Part shown: positions 7,735 to 16,072 of the stretch, one piece after another
Position numbering within the stretch: the first letter of the stretch is position 1
Layout of the letters: each line of letters opens with the position of its first letter
Assembly: GCA_016295225.1 (NCBI GenBank)
Contig: JAEDLP010000011.1
Coordinates: 1 to 22,990 of the forward strand
Length of the DNA stretch: 22,990 bases
Reading direction: 5' to 3'
Origin: Oscillospiraceae bacterium
Lineage (GTDB): Bacteria > Bacillota > Clostridia > Oscillospirales > Oscillospiraceae
Translations under genes and position numbers: made by a program
Notes under the pieces: generated by a model
Told to the model about the DNA's origin: nothing
What the model saw: only the letters and a program-made list of their open reading frames with translations
Databases searched by the model: none

Positions 7735-7765
7735 CGCCCCGTTCCGCAGGTTTTGGAACGGGGCG
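7735..7765 (-). terminator. Hairpin at the end of the comEA-TCS-GerMN operon
   Basis: Perfect 11-bp inverted repeat CGCCCCGTTCC / GGAACGGGGCG with a 9-nt loop, 5 nt beyond the stop of the lipoprotein gene. There is no clear T-tract on either strand, so termination is likely by position but not certain. Confidence 0.55.
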
Positions 7766-7769
7766 GTGT

Positions 7770-8264
7770 TCATTTCTGATCTTCCTCCAAGGGGAGGAGT
7801 TCGGATTGGACGTCGGCGGCGGTGAGCCGCTGGTGATCCCGGTAGGAGAGCAGATCCTCCTCGGCGGTGATCATCACCGTATCCACCGTGTCCAGCTGGG
7901 TGAGGGTCAGCACCACGCTGTAATCCGCCAGGGTCAGGGAAACGCCGGACAGACTCCCATACCGGCTGGAAAAGTCCACGGTGAGCAGGCCGTTCTCCAG
8001 GGTCCACCCCCGCAGGGTCACGCCGTCGGGGATGGTCCGCAGCAATCCCTCCTCGCTGGGGCCGGACAGCAGGCTGTTCAGCAGGCCTTCCACCACGTCC
8101 TCCTCCGGGGCGAGGGTCCGCCGCTCGGCCGCCAGGGCGGCCTCCTGTCCCGACTCCCGGGTGAGAAAATACACGTCGTAGGCGTTCTCTCCCCCGGTCT
8201 GGCTGACGCAGCCGGAGAGCAGAAAGAGAGACAGGAGGAACAGGGACAGCAGGACTTTCTTCAT
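7770..8264 (-). CDS. GerMN-domain lipoprotein
   Basis: Predicted membrane-anchored extracytoplasmic lipoprotein of 164 residues. It has a short Lys-Lys signal peptide and a lipobox LSGC with C19 as the lipidated residue. The rest matches the GerMN (sporulation/spore germination GerM) fold: VVEGLLNSLLSGPSEEGL, a TIPDGVTLRGWTLENGLLTV strand pair, and a Ser/Leu-rich helix before TLTQLDTVDTVMI. Its ATG overlaps the kinase stop as ATGA, with GGAGG inside the kinase end, so it is translated with the two-component system. Such lipoproteins next to sensor kinases may modulate sensing or envelope functions, but the role here is unknown. B. subtilis GerM has two such domains; this protein has one. Confidence 0.82.
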   Translation of the reverse strand: MKKVLLSLFLLSLFLLSGCVSQTGGENAYDVYFLTRESGQEAALAAERRTLAPEEDVVEGLLNSLLSGPSEEGLLRTIPDGVTLRGWTLENGLLTVDFSSRYGSLSGVSLTLADYSVVLTLTQLDTVDTVMITAEEDLLSYRDHQRLTAADVQSELLPLEEDQK

Positions 8265-9688
8265 GGCGCTTCCTCCTTCCAGACGGGCAGGTAAACGGTA
8301 AAGACCGTGCCGCCCTCTTCCCGGGGGGCCACGGAGATCTGTCCGCCGTGGCTGCGCACGGTGTCCCGGACGATAGACAGACCCAGGCCGGTGCCGCCGG
8401 CGGCCCGGGAGCGGGCCTTGTCCACCCGGTAGAACCGCTCGAAGATCCGGTCCATGTCCTCCCGGGGGATGCCCACGCCGGTGTCCGCCACCTCCAGACG
8501 GATCTGGTCCCCTTCCCGGGCGGTGGTCACGATGACCTTACCCCCAGGCACGTTGTATTTGATGGCGTTCTCCATGAGATTGCGGAAGATCTGATCCACG
8601 TCCTCCCGGCTGCAGCGGGCCGCGCAGTCCGGCCCCAGGTTTTTCTCCAGGGTAACCTGAGCCTCCTCGGCCAGGGGCGCCAGCATCCGGCAGGTCTTTT
8701 CGGCCTCCCGGTTCACCTCCACCGGCTCCCGGAGGATGGCCCGCCCCTCGTCCAGCCGGTTCAGGGCCAGAAGCTCCTGGCTGATGTGGATGAGTCGGTC
8801 GGCGGCCTCGCCGATGTCCCCTACGAATTCCAGGGTGGTCTCCCGGTCGATGTTCTCGTCCTGGAGGATGGAGTCGGTGAGCAGACGGATGGAGGCCAGA
8901 GGGGTCTTCAGCTCATGGGAGGCGTCGGACACGAACCGACGCCGCTCCTCCTCGGTGGTCTGGAGCCGTCCGGTGAGCTGGTTGAACTCGTCGGCCAGCT
9001 GGCCCAGCTCGTCCTGGCCGTCCAGGGAGACCCGGTGGGTGTACTCTCCCTCCCGCACCCGGCGGATGCCCGCCAGGAGCATGCTCACCCGGCGGGTAAG
9101 CATCCGGGAAAAGGCGGTAAAAAGGGCCAGCACCGCCAGGCAGACCACCAGAGAGATCAGCCGCAGGTTGTTCTGAATCTCGTTCAGCAGGACTCCCTGA
9201 CTGCTGTCGGCCTCATAAAGACAGACCGCCCCCACCACGGTGTTTCGGGTCATAATGGGGGAGGCCGCCCGGCTGGAAAAGACCCCGTCCTGATACTCGC
9301 TGGCAAAGGCGTCGCTGCCCCGCAGGGCGGACACCACCTCCCGGGTCAGGGCGTATTTCCCCACCTGGGAGTTCTCTCCCGTGTCGTAGAGGACCAGCCC
9401 GGCCTCGTCGGTGATGAGGACCCGCTGGACGTCCAGATCCTCCAGGGGGGTGATGGTCTGCTCCACCGTCTCGGGGGTCAGCTCGTCGGCGGTGGTCAGG
9501 GAGTTGGTCACCAGGGCCGCCTGGTTCTGCAGGGCGGTCTGCTGGCTCCGGAACATCAGATTCTGGGTGGTGATCAGAGGGTAGGTGTTCAGGAGGATCA
9601 GCAGGGCCGCGATGATGGCGGCGTACCCGATGGCCAGGCGGGTCTGGAGGGACCGCCGCACCTTGGGCTTGTTTTCCTGTCGTGCCAT
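8261..9688 (-). CDS. Sensor histidine kinase (HAMP, HisKA, HATPase_c)
   Basis: Membrane sensor kinase of 475 residues. It has a basic N terminus, TM1 at about 18-39, an extracytoplasmic sensing domain at about 40-175, TM2 at about 176-194, a HAMP domain at about 195-247, a dimerisation/phosphoacceptor helix with H258 in SDASHELKTPLASIR, and an ATPase domain with N box (NLMENAIKYN), G1 (VADTGVGIP), F box (FERFYRVDKARS) and G2 (GGTGLGLSIV). It starts one base after the response regulator stop and overlaps the lipoprotein gene, so the partner is clearly that regulator. The architecture resembles PhoR/ResE-type kinases. The stimulus is unknown; the adjacent lipoprotein and ComEA-like gene suggest an envelope or surface signal. 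Confidence 0.95.
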   Translation of the reverse strand: MARQENKPKVRRSLQTRLAIGYAAIIAALLILLNTYPLITTQNLMFRSQQTALQNQAALVTNSLTTADELTPETVEQTITPLEDLDVQRVLITDEAGLVLYDTGENSQVGKYALTREVVSALRGSDAFASEYQDGVFSSRAASPIMTRNTVVGAVCLYEADSSQGVLLNEIQNNLRLISLVVCLAVLALFTAFSRMLTRRVSMLLAGIRRVREGEYTHRVSLDGQDELGQLADEFNQLTGRLQTTEEERRRFVSDASHELKTPLASIRLLTDSILQDENIDRETTLEFVGDIGEAADRLIHISQELLALNRLDEGRAILREPVEVNREAEKTCRMLAPLAEEAQVTLEKNLGPDCAARCSREDVDQIFRNLMENAIKYNVPGGKVIVTTAREGDQIRLEVADTGVGIPREDMDRIFERFYRVDKARSRAAGGTGLGLSIVRDTVRSHGGQISVAPREEGGTVFTVYLPVWKEEAP

Positions 9689-9689
9689 G

Positions 9690-10379
9690 TCAGGATTCCT
9701 TAAAGTAGTAGCCCACGCCCCACTTGGTGCGGATGAGCTGGGGGTTGGCGGGGTCCTGCTCCACCTTCTCCCGCAGGCGTCGGATGTGGACGTCCACCGT
9801 GCGGTACTCCCCGGTGTATTCGTACCCCCAGACCAGGTTCAATAGCTGCTCCCGGCTGTACACCCGGTCGGGGTTCTTCATCAGCAGCTCCAGCAGGTCG
9901 AACTCCCGGGCGGTGAGCTCCACCACCGTCCCGTCCTTCCAGGTGGTGCGGGAGGCGCTGTCCAGGGAGAGGGGCCCCCGGGTGAGCCGGTTCCGCTGGG
10001 ACTCCTGCTTCCGGGTGGTAGAGGCCCGGCGTAGGAGGGCCTTCACCCGGGCCTTCACCTCCAGGATGTTGAAGGGCTTTGTGATATAGTCGTCGGCCCC
10101 GTACTCAAAGCCCAGGAGCTTGTCGGTGTCCTCCCCCCGGGCGGTGAGCATGATGATGGGCACCGTGGAAAAGGTCCGGATCTCCATGCAGGCCCCCAGG
10201 CCGTCCAGCTCGGGCATCATCAGATCCAGGATGATCAGGTCGTACTCGGTGGCCCGGGCCAGCTCCACAGCCTCCCGGCCGTTGTAGCCCACGTCCACCT
10301 GGTATCCCTCGTTTTCCAGGTTGAAGCGAATGCCCTTCACCATGACCTTCTCGTCGTCAACTACCAGAATCCGTGCCAA
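9690..10379 (-). CDS. OmpR/PhoB-family response regulator
   Basis: Cytoplasmic DNA-binding regulator of 229 residues. The receiver domain has the acidic pair D8/D9, phosphoacceptor D52 (LIILDLMMPELDG), T79 and K101. The C-terminal winged helix carries LTAREFDLLELLMKNPDRVYS and the YRTVDVHIRRLREK recognition region. The start is TTG (10379), with AAGGAGGA 8 nt upstream and no better ATG. It begins one base after the comEA-like stop and ends one base before the kinase start. It is most likely phosphorylated by that kinase and may autoregulate this operon. Confidence 0.95.
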   Translation of the reverse strand: MARILVVDDEKVMVKGIRFNLENEGYQVDVGYNGREAVELARATEYDLIILDLMMPELDGLGACMEIRTFSTVPIIMLTARGEDTDKLLGFEYGADDYITKPFNILEVKARVKALLRRASTTRKQESQRNRLTRGPLSLDSASRTTWKDGTVVELTAREFDLLELLMKNPDRVYSREQLLNLVWGYEYTGEYRTVDVHIRRLREKVEQDPANPQLIRTKWGVGYYFKES

Positions 10380-10380
10380 A

Positions 10381-10797
10381 TCAGGTTCCTCCTTCCTCTG
10401 CCGCCGGGGTCACGACGGTCACATAGGGCCGAATGTCAGCTAAAATCTTCTCGCCGATGCCGTCCACGCTCATCACGTCCTCCACCACCTGGAAGGGGCC
10501 GTGCTCCTCCCGCCAGGCCAGAATGGCGGCGGCCTTCTTCTCTCCGATGCCAGGCAGACGGGTCAGGTCGGCCTGGGAGGCGGTGTTCAGGTCCAGGACC
10601 TCTCCTTCCAGCATGCCCGGCGCAGAACTCTGGTCCGGGGCTGAGACCGTCCGGCCGGTCTCGCCGGTCTCCACAAAGGTGAGCCCCCCGGCGGGCCGGG
10701 AGACCCGGAACCACAGAAGGGTCCCCAAAACGAAAAGCAGGGTGAGGATCAGGACGATCCCCTCCAGGGGAGATATTTTCTTAAAAATTACGTTCAT
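10381..10797 (-). CDS. ComEA-like helix-hairpin-helix protein (no SLBB domain)
   Basis: Membrane-anchored DNA-binding protein. It has one N-terminal TM segment (about residues 13-30), a linker, and a C-terminal double helix-hairpin-helix region starting LDLNTASQADLTRLPGIGEK and ending VDGIGEKILADIRPYV, the ComEA HhH signature. ComEA captures incoming dsDNA during transformation. Canonical ComEA also has an SLBB domain between TM and HhH, and that is missing here. I chose ATG 10797 (MNVIFKK), which follows a G-rich stretch; ATG 10812 is also in frame but lacks a ribosome site. As first gene of a tightly packed operon with a two-component system, it may instead belong to a surface regulatory unit. 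No other com genes are visible in the window. Confidence 0.82.
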   Translation of the reverse strand: MNVIFKKISPLEGIVLILTLLFVLGTLLWFRVSRPAGGLTFVETGETGRTVSAPDQSSAPGMLEGEVLDLNTASQADLTRLPGIGEKKAAAILAWREEHGPFQVVEDVMSVDGIGEKILADIRPYVTVVTPAAEEGGT

Positions 10798-10830
10798 TCT
10801 CCCCCACCCCATTGCGTCTTTTGTCAGTAT

Positions 10831-10860
10831 TTGTTATAATTCTATTTCTAAAGGTATACT
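10831..10860 (+). promoter_or_regulatory. Candidate promoter of the DD-carboxypeptidase operon
   Basis: TTGTTA (10831-10836), 18 bp, TATACT (10855-10860), with a predicted leader of about 60 nt before the ATG at 10927. The overlapping AT-rich sequence also carries TATAAC on the minus strand, which could serve the comEA-like gene, but I see no convincing -35 there. Confidence 0.55.
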
Positions 10861-10926
10861 TTCTTCGCCGCGATCTGCTGATGCGGAGTTCTGCGGTTAT
10901 TATAACACGGGATGTGGATGTTTCCT

Positions 10927-12909
10927 ATGAAAAAAACGCTGATTCGCGCCTTTTCTTTTCTTTTGACCTTATCGCTCCTGACCGGGCTTCTCTGCCCCTT
11001 CGCCGGCGCCATAGAGTACGAGGGCGTGCCGCCCATCACCATCGACTCCACCGCCTCCCTGCTGGTGGACATGGAAACTGACCAGGTCCTCCACGAGGAG
11101 AACGCAGACGAGGTCCGATACCCCGCCAGCATCACCAAGGTCATGACCGCCCTGCTGACCCTGGAGGCCATCAGCCGGGGGGAGCTGACCATGGACACCA
11201 TGGTCACCGCCGCCCCCGAGGCCCTTACGGACATCTCCGACGACTCCTCCACCGCCAACATCGTGGCCGGGGAGGAGATCTCCGTCCATGACCTGCTCTA
11301 CTGCCTGCTGGTGGTCTCCGCCAACGAGGCCGCCAACATCCTGGCCATGGCCGTGTCCGGGGACATCCCCACCTTCGTGGACCTGATGAACCAGCGGGCC
11401 CAGGAGCTGGGGATGGAGAACACCCACTTTGTGAATCCCCACGGCCTGCACAACGCCGACCACTACTCCACCGCCAGGGATATTTATATCATGGCCAAGG
11501 AGGCCATGACCCATGCTCCCTTCCGGGAGATCGTCTCCACCGGCCAGTACACCACCGCCGCCACCAACAAGTCCGAGCCCCGGACCCTCTACAACACCAA
11601 CGGCCTGCTGGCCCGCTTCAAGTATGCCGGCTACGTCTACAGCGGCACCATCGGCATCAAGACCGGCAGCACCCCCGAGGCGGGCTACTGCCTGGTGGCC
11701 GCCGCCAAAAAGAAGGGGGTCACCCTGGTCTCCGTGGTTCTGGGCTGCGAAAACCCCGAGCTGGGCAACAATAAGGTGGAGCGCAAACAGTTCTCAGAGA
11801 GCAGCCGTCTGCTGGACTGGGGCTTCACCAACTTCACCTCCGCCACCCTGCTGAACGCGGATACCTATCTGGAGGAGATCCCCGTGTGCAACTCCTTCCA
11901 GGCCGCCCACGTGGTCCTCAAACCCGAAAAGACGGTGAAGAGCCTCATCCCCGGCCAGTTCGACGAGGAAAAGCTGGATCTCCGCCTGACCCTGGACAGC
12001 GATACCGCCGCCGCCCCCATCTCCAAGGGGGATTCCCTGGGCAAAGTGTCCGTCATATACGACGGCGAGCAGTACGCCGAGGTGGATATGGTAGCCGTCA
12101 GCGACGTGTCCTTCTCCCCCTTCAGCGCCTTTATTACCAGTGTGGACGCCGTGCTGGGCAACCTCTTCGTGCGCATCCTCCTGGCCCTCGCCCTCCTCTT
12201 CTTCCTGGTGGGCGTGGTGCGCCGGTTCCAGGCTCAGAAGCGCCAGGAGCTGAAGGAGAAGCGCCAGCAGCGCAAGGAGGAAAAACGGCAGGCCGCCGAG
12301 GCCCGGCATCTCCGGGAGGAGGCCGCCTACGCCCAGCGCAAGGAGGAACAGGAGCGCAAACGGCAGGAGCGGGACCGCGTCCGTGAGGAGGAGCAGGCCT
12401 TCCGCCGGGCCGAGCAGGAGCGCCGCCGCCAGGAACAGGACGCCCGCCGGGCCGAACGGGACCGCATCCGGGCCGAGGAACAGGCTGTCCGCCGGGCCGA
12501 GCAGGAAGAGCGGCGCCGGGAGCAGGCCATCCGCCGGGCTGAACAGGAGCGCCGCCGGCAGCAGGAACAGGAAGCCCGCCGGGCCGAGCAGGAGCGCCGC
12601 CGCCGGGAGCAGGAGGCCCGCCGGGCCGAACAGGAACGCCGCCGCCGGGAAGAGGAGCGGATGCGCCAGGAACAGGAGCGCCGGGAGCGGGAAGAACGCC
12701 GCCGCCGGGAACAGGAACGACGTCGGCGGGAAGACGAAGCGCGCCGCTGGCAGGAGCAGACCCGCCGGGAGTTCTACGACGACCGGGACCGACGGAACAA
12801 CCATCGCCAGGACTACCGGGACGACCGCCGTCCCACTTCCCGGGATGACCGCCGGGGCTCCCGTCCCCCCCAGAACAGGCGGGATCACCGGCCCAACCCC
12901 CGAAGATAA
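10927..12909 (+). CDS. D-alanyl-D-alanine carboxypeptidase (PBP5/DacF type) with long Arg/Glu-rich C-terminal tail
   Basis: Trims the terminal D-Ala of peptidoglycan stem peptides outside the membrane. In 660-residue numbering: signal peptide (MKKTLIRAFSF... to about residue 29), peptidase S11 domain with SITK (S68), SAN (S131) and KTG (K245), then a PBP5 C-terminal beta domain (about 315-395). Canonical members end with an amphipathic anchor near residue 400. Here a clear TM helix (about 412-432) is followed by VRRFQAQKRQ and about 228 more residues made mostly of R, E, Q and A, placing the tail in the cytoplasm. The first part of the tail has seven Lys; the rest has essentially none, and the end is Arg/Asp/Asn-rich. 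ATG codons at 10912 and 10918 are alternatives; no start has a strong ribosome site. Confidence 0.92.
   Translation: MKKTLIRAFSFLLTLSLLTGLLCPFAGAIEYEGVPPITIDSTASLLVDMETDQVLHEENADEVRYPASITKVMTALLTLEAISRGELTMDTMVTAAPEALTDISDDSSTANIVAGEEISVHDLLYCLLVVSANEAANILAMAVSGDIPTFVDLMNQRAQELGMENTHFVNPHGLHNADHYSTARDIYIMAKEAMTHAPFREIVSTGQYTTAATNKSEPRTLYNTNGLLARFKYAGYVYSGTIGIKTGSTPEAGYCLVAAAKKKGVTLVSVVLGCENPELGNNKVERKQFSESSRLLDWGFTNFTSATLLNADTYLEEIPVCNSFQAAHVVLKPEKTVKSLIPGQFDEEKLDLRLTLDSDTAAAPISKGDSLGKVSVIYDGEQYAEVDMVAVSDVSFSPFSAFITSVDAVLGNLFVRILLALALLFFLVGVVRRFQAQKRQELKEKRQQRKEEKRQAAEARHLREEAAYAQRKEEQERKRQERDRVREEEQAFRRAEQERRRQEQDARRAERDRIRAEEQAVRRAEQEERRREQAIRRAEQERRRQQEQEARRAEQERRRREQEARRAEQERRRREEERMRQEQERREREERRRREQERRRREDEARRWQEQTRREFYDDRDRRNNHRQDYRDDRRPTSRDDRRGSRPPQNRRDHRPNPRR
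12400..12657 (+). repeat. Imperfect 42-bp tandem repeats encoding 14-residue RRAEQERRR-type units
   Basis: Units at 12574-12615 and 12616-12657 are adjacent 42-bp copies differing at 4 positions, each coding ARRAEQERRRRE(Q/E)E. A related 42-bp unit is at 12400-12441, and degenerate copies lie between. The unit equals 14 codons, so copy-number changes would keep the frame. It lies inside the carboxypeptidase tail and is not a CRISPR. Confidence 0.8.
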
Positions 12910-12950
12910 TCCAACCCACATGTGCATACTGGTATTAAGGAGGCATCATT

Positions 12951-13685
12951 ATGGATCAGAACATTGCTACGTTACAGAACTGGATCGACGAAAGCGAAAA
13001 CATCGTCTTCTTTGGCGGCGCAGGGGTGTCCACCGAGAGCGGCATCCCCGACTTCCGCAGCGTGGACGGCCTGTACAGCCAGAAGTACGACTATCCTCCC
13101 GAAACCATCCTGAGCCACAGCTTCTTTGTCAATAACCCCGGGGAGTTCTACAAGTTCTACCGGGACAAAATGCTCATCGACGGCGCCAAGCCCAACCCCG
13201 CCCATTTGAAGCTGGCTGAGCTGGAGCGGGCCGGCAAGCTCAAGGCAGTGGTCACCCAGAACATCGACGGGCTCCACCAGGAAGCCGGCAGCAAGGTGGT
13301 CTATGAGCTCCACGGCTCCACCCTCCGCAACTACTGTCCCCGCTGCGGCAGAAAGTTCCCCACCTCCGTGATCGCCAACAGCAAGGGCCTGCCCTACTGC
13401 GACAACGGCGACTGCCGGGGCATCATCCGGCCCGACGTGGTCCTCTACGAGGAGGCCCTGGACTCCGATGTGATGTCCGGCGCCATCTCCGCCATCCGCA
13501 AGGCCGATATGCTCATCATCGGCGGCACCTCCCTGGTGGTCTATCCCGCCGCCGGTCTGGTGAACTACTACAAGGGCAAGAAATTGGTGCTCATCAACAA
13601 GTCCCGGACCAGCATGGACAGCTACGCCAACCTGGCCATCAACGCCCCCATCGGCGAGGTCTTCTCCCAGATCGTGGTGCGCTGA
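12951..13685 (+). CDS. cobB: Sir2-family NAD-dependent protein deacylase (canonical)
   Basis: Cytoplasmic sirtuin that removes acyl groups from lysines using NAD, giving nicotinamide and O-acyl-ADP-ribose. All hallmarks are intact in 244 residues: GAGVSTESGIPDFRS (23-37), TQNIDGLH (102-109), catalytic H121 in ELHG, zinc cysteines C129/C132 and C150/C155, and the NAD-binding GGTSLVVYPA (191-200). The ATG is preceded by AAGGAGG. It starts 41 nt after the carboxypeptidase gene with no terminator between, and a divergent second sirtuin gene begins 36 nt downstream, so the three are probably co-transcribed. Substrates are unknown. Confidence 0.95.
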   Translation: MDQNIATLQNWIDESENIVFFGGAGVSTESGIPDFRSVDGLYSQKYDYPPETILSHSFFVNNPGEFYKFYRDKMLIDGAKPNPAHLKLAELERAGKLKAVVTQNIDGLHQEAGSKVVYELHGSTLRNYCPRCGRKFPTSVIANSKGLPYCDNGDCRGIIRPDVVLYEEALDSDVMSGAISAIRKADMLIIGGTSLVVYPAAGLVNYYKGKKLVLINKSRTSMDSYANLAINAPIGEVFSQIVVR

Positions 13686-13721
13686 TCGCGAAGCTTGCCC
13701 CAACAGAAGGAGGATATTCCT

Positions 13722-14495
13722 ATGTCCATTGAACTTTCGCTCCTGGAAAAATGGATCAATGAGAGCGACAACGTGGTCTTCATCTCCGGCCGGGACTTCT
13801 CCAAGGACGCCGGCTTCCCGGATTACCGGGAGATGGATGCAGACTATCATAAAAAGTACCGCTATCCCCCCAGCGAGATGCTCCGCCTCTCCTTCCTCCA
13901 GCGGTCTCCCACCATCTTTTTCCGGTGGTACCGGGAAAAGGTCCTGGCCCCTCTGCTGGAGGCCCAGCCCGGGATCGCCCACGAGACCCTGGCCCGGCTG
14001 GAGGAGTCCGGCAAGCTGAAGGCCATCCTCACGGTGAACATCGACGGACTCCACCAGGAGGCCGGCAGCCGGAACGTCCTGGAGCTCCATGGCTCGGTCA
14101 TGCGGACCTGGTGCGCCAAGTGCGACGAGTATATGGACTTCTTCAAGATCGCCGACTGCCCCACCGTGGTCCCCCAGTGCACCGTGGACATGTGCGGCGA
14201 CTACATCCGCCCGGCCATCGTCCTGGAGGAAGAGCCCTACGACCTGGAGCTTCTGGCCCGGGCCATCGAGTACGCAAAGGCGGCCGACGTCCTGGTCATC
14301 GACGGCTCGGCCCTGCGGGAGTTCCCCGTCCCCAACCTGATGAAGGCCTACCAGGGCCACAAGCTGGTGCTCATCAACACGCCCCCTCTGGTCTTCGACT
14401 CGAAAGCAGGGGCTGTGGTGCGCAACTGCGGCAGCTTCAACGACATCTTCTCCAAGCTGAAGCTGGACTTCACCCCTGTGGACCCCAAGCCCTGA
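13722..14495 (+). CDS. Divergent Sir2-family protein with altered NAD-binding motif
   Basis: A 257-residue paralogue of the preceding sirtuin, colinear with it from LEKWINESDNVVF (compare LQNWIDESENIVF). It keeps NIDGLHQEAGS, the catalytic His H123 in ELHG, and four zinc cysteines (C131, C134, C153, C158). The signature GAGxSxxSGIPDFR is replaced by SGRDFSKDAGFPDYR (22-36), so the GAG loop that holds NAD phosphates is lost. TQNID becomes TVNID, and GGTSLxVxPA becomes DGSALREFPV. There is no frameshift, and reading frame and composition match the neighbours, so the protein is maintained. ATG 13722 follows AAGGAGG with 8 nt spacing. It could be an inactive partner, a regulator of the first sirtuin, or an enzyme with different chemistry. 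Family is certain; activity is doubtful. Confidence 0.88.
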   Translation: MSIELSLLEKWINESDNVVFISGRDFSKDAGFPDYREMDADYHKKYRYPPSEMLRLSFLQRSPTIFFRWYREKVLAPLLEAQPGIAHETLARLEESGKLKAILTVNIDGLHQEAGSRNVLELHGSVMRTWCAKCDEYMDFFKIADCPTVVPQCTVDMCGDYIRPAIVLEEEPYDLELLARAIEYAKAADVLVIDGSALREFPVPNLMKAYQGHKLVLINTPPLVFDSKAGAVVRNCGSFNDIFSKLKLDFTPVDPKP

Positions 14496-14503
14496 TCTTC
14501 AAC

Positions 14504-14544
14504 CGCAGCGAGGCGGCTGAACAGCCGCTCCGCTGCGTATTTTT
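14504..14544 (+). terminator. Terminator after the sirtuin pair
   Basis: Outer stem CGCAGCG / CGCTGCG and inner stem GCGGCT / AGCCGC around a GAAC loop (14504-14537), with one mismatch and one G-T between, followed by TATTTTTATTG. It closes the carboxypeptidase-sirtuin operon, 8 nt after the stop. Confidence 0.88.
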
Positions 14545-14561
14545 ATTGTAATTTATTGTAA
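14542..14561 (+). repeat. Perfect tandem 10-bp direct repeat before fumC
   Basis: TTTATTGTAA occurs twice head to tail, one helical turn per unit, overlapping the terminator T-tract and ending just before the fumC ribosome site (GGAGG at 14564). It may be a chance AT-rich repeat or a protein-binding site in the fumC leader. Confidence 0.5.
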
Positions 14562-14577
14562 ATGGAGGCGTATCCAT

Positions 14578-15941
<1,364 letters not shown>

Positions 15942-15942
<1 letters not shown>

Positions 15943-15967
15943 TTCTTTTTCTTGAAAGAAAAAGAAT
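15942..15967. repeat. Perfect AT-rich inverted repeat between fumC and malic enzyme
   Basis: ATTCTTTTTCTT, GA, AAGAAAAAGAAT: a 12-bp perfect palindrome that begins at the last base of the fumC stop, followed by CAAAAAGAACTTTC. It could act as a weak terminator or processing site, or be one copy of a dispersed intergenic repeat. It has T-runs in the stem but no T-tract downstream on the plus strand. Confidence 0.6.
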
Positions 15968-16072
15968 CAAAAAGAACTTTCATTTCGCCACCAACCCCTC
16001 CGTCTTTCCAGGCTTCCGCCCGGTAACAGACGGCCCGTGTTCATCGAAACGAAAAAACAGGAGGAGCACAAC

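Noticed and set aside
12400..12730. CRISPR-like spaced repeats
   Set aside because: The periodic 42-bp units are in-frame coding repeats without unique spacers and lie inside the carboxypeptidase gene.
11794..12927. Minus-strand Leu/Pro/Ala-rich open frame (377 codons) opposite the carboxypeptidase tail
   Set aside because: The apparent hydrophobic repeats are the complement of the Arg/Glu repeat codons; not a real membrane protein.
13722..14495. Second sirtuin as a pseudogene
   Set aside because: The frame is intact over the full family length, the ribosome site is strong, and zinc and His residues are retained; only the NAD motif is altered.
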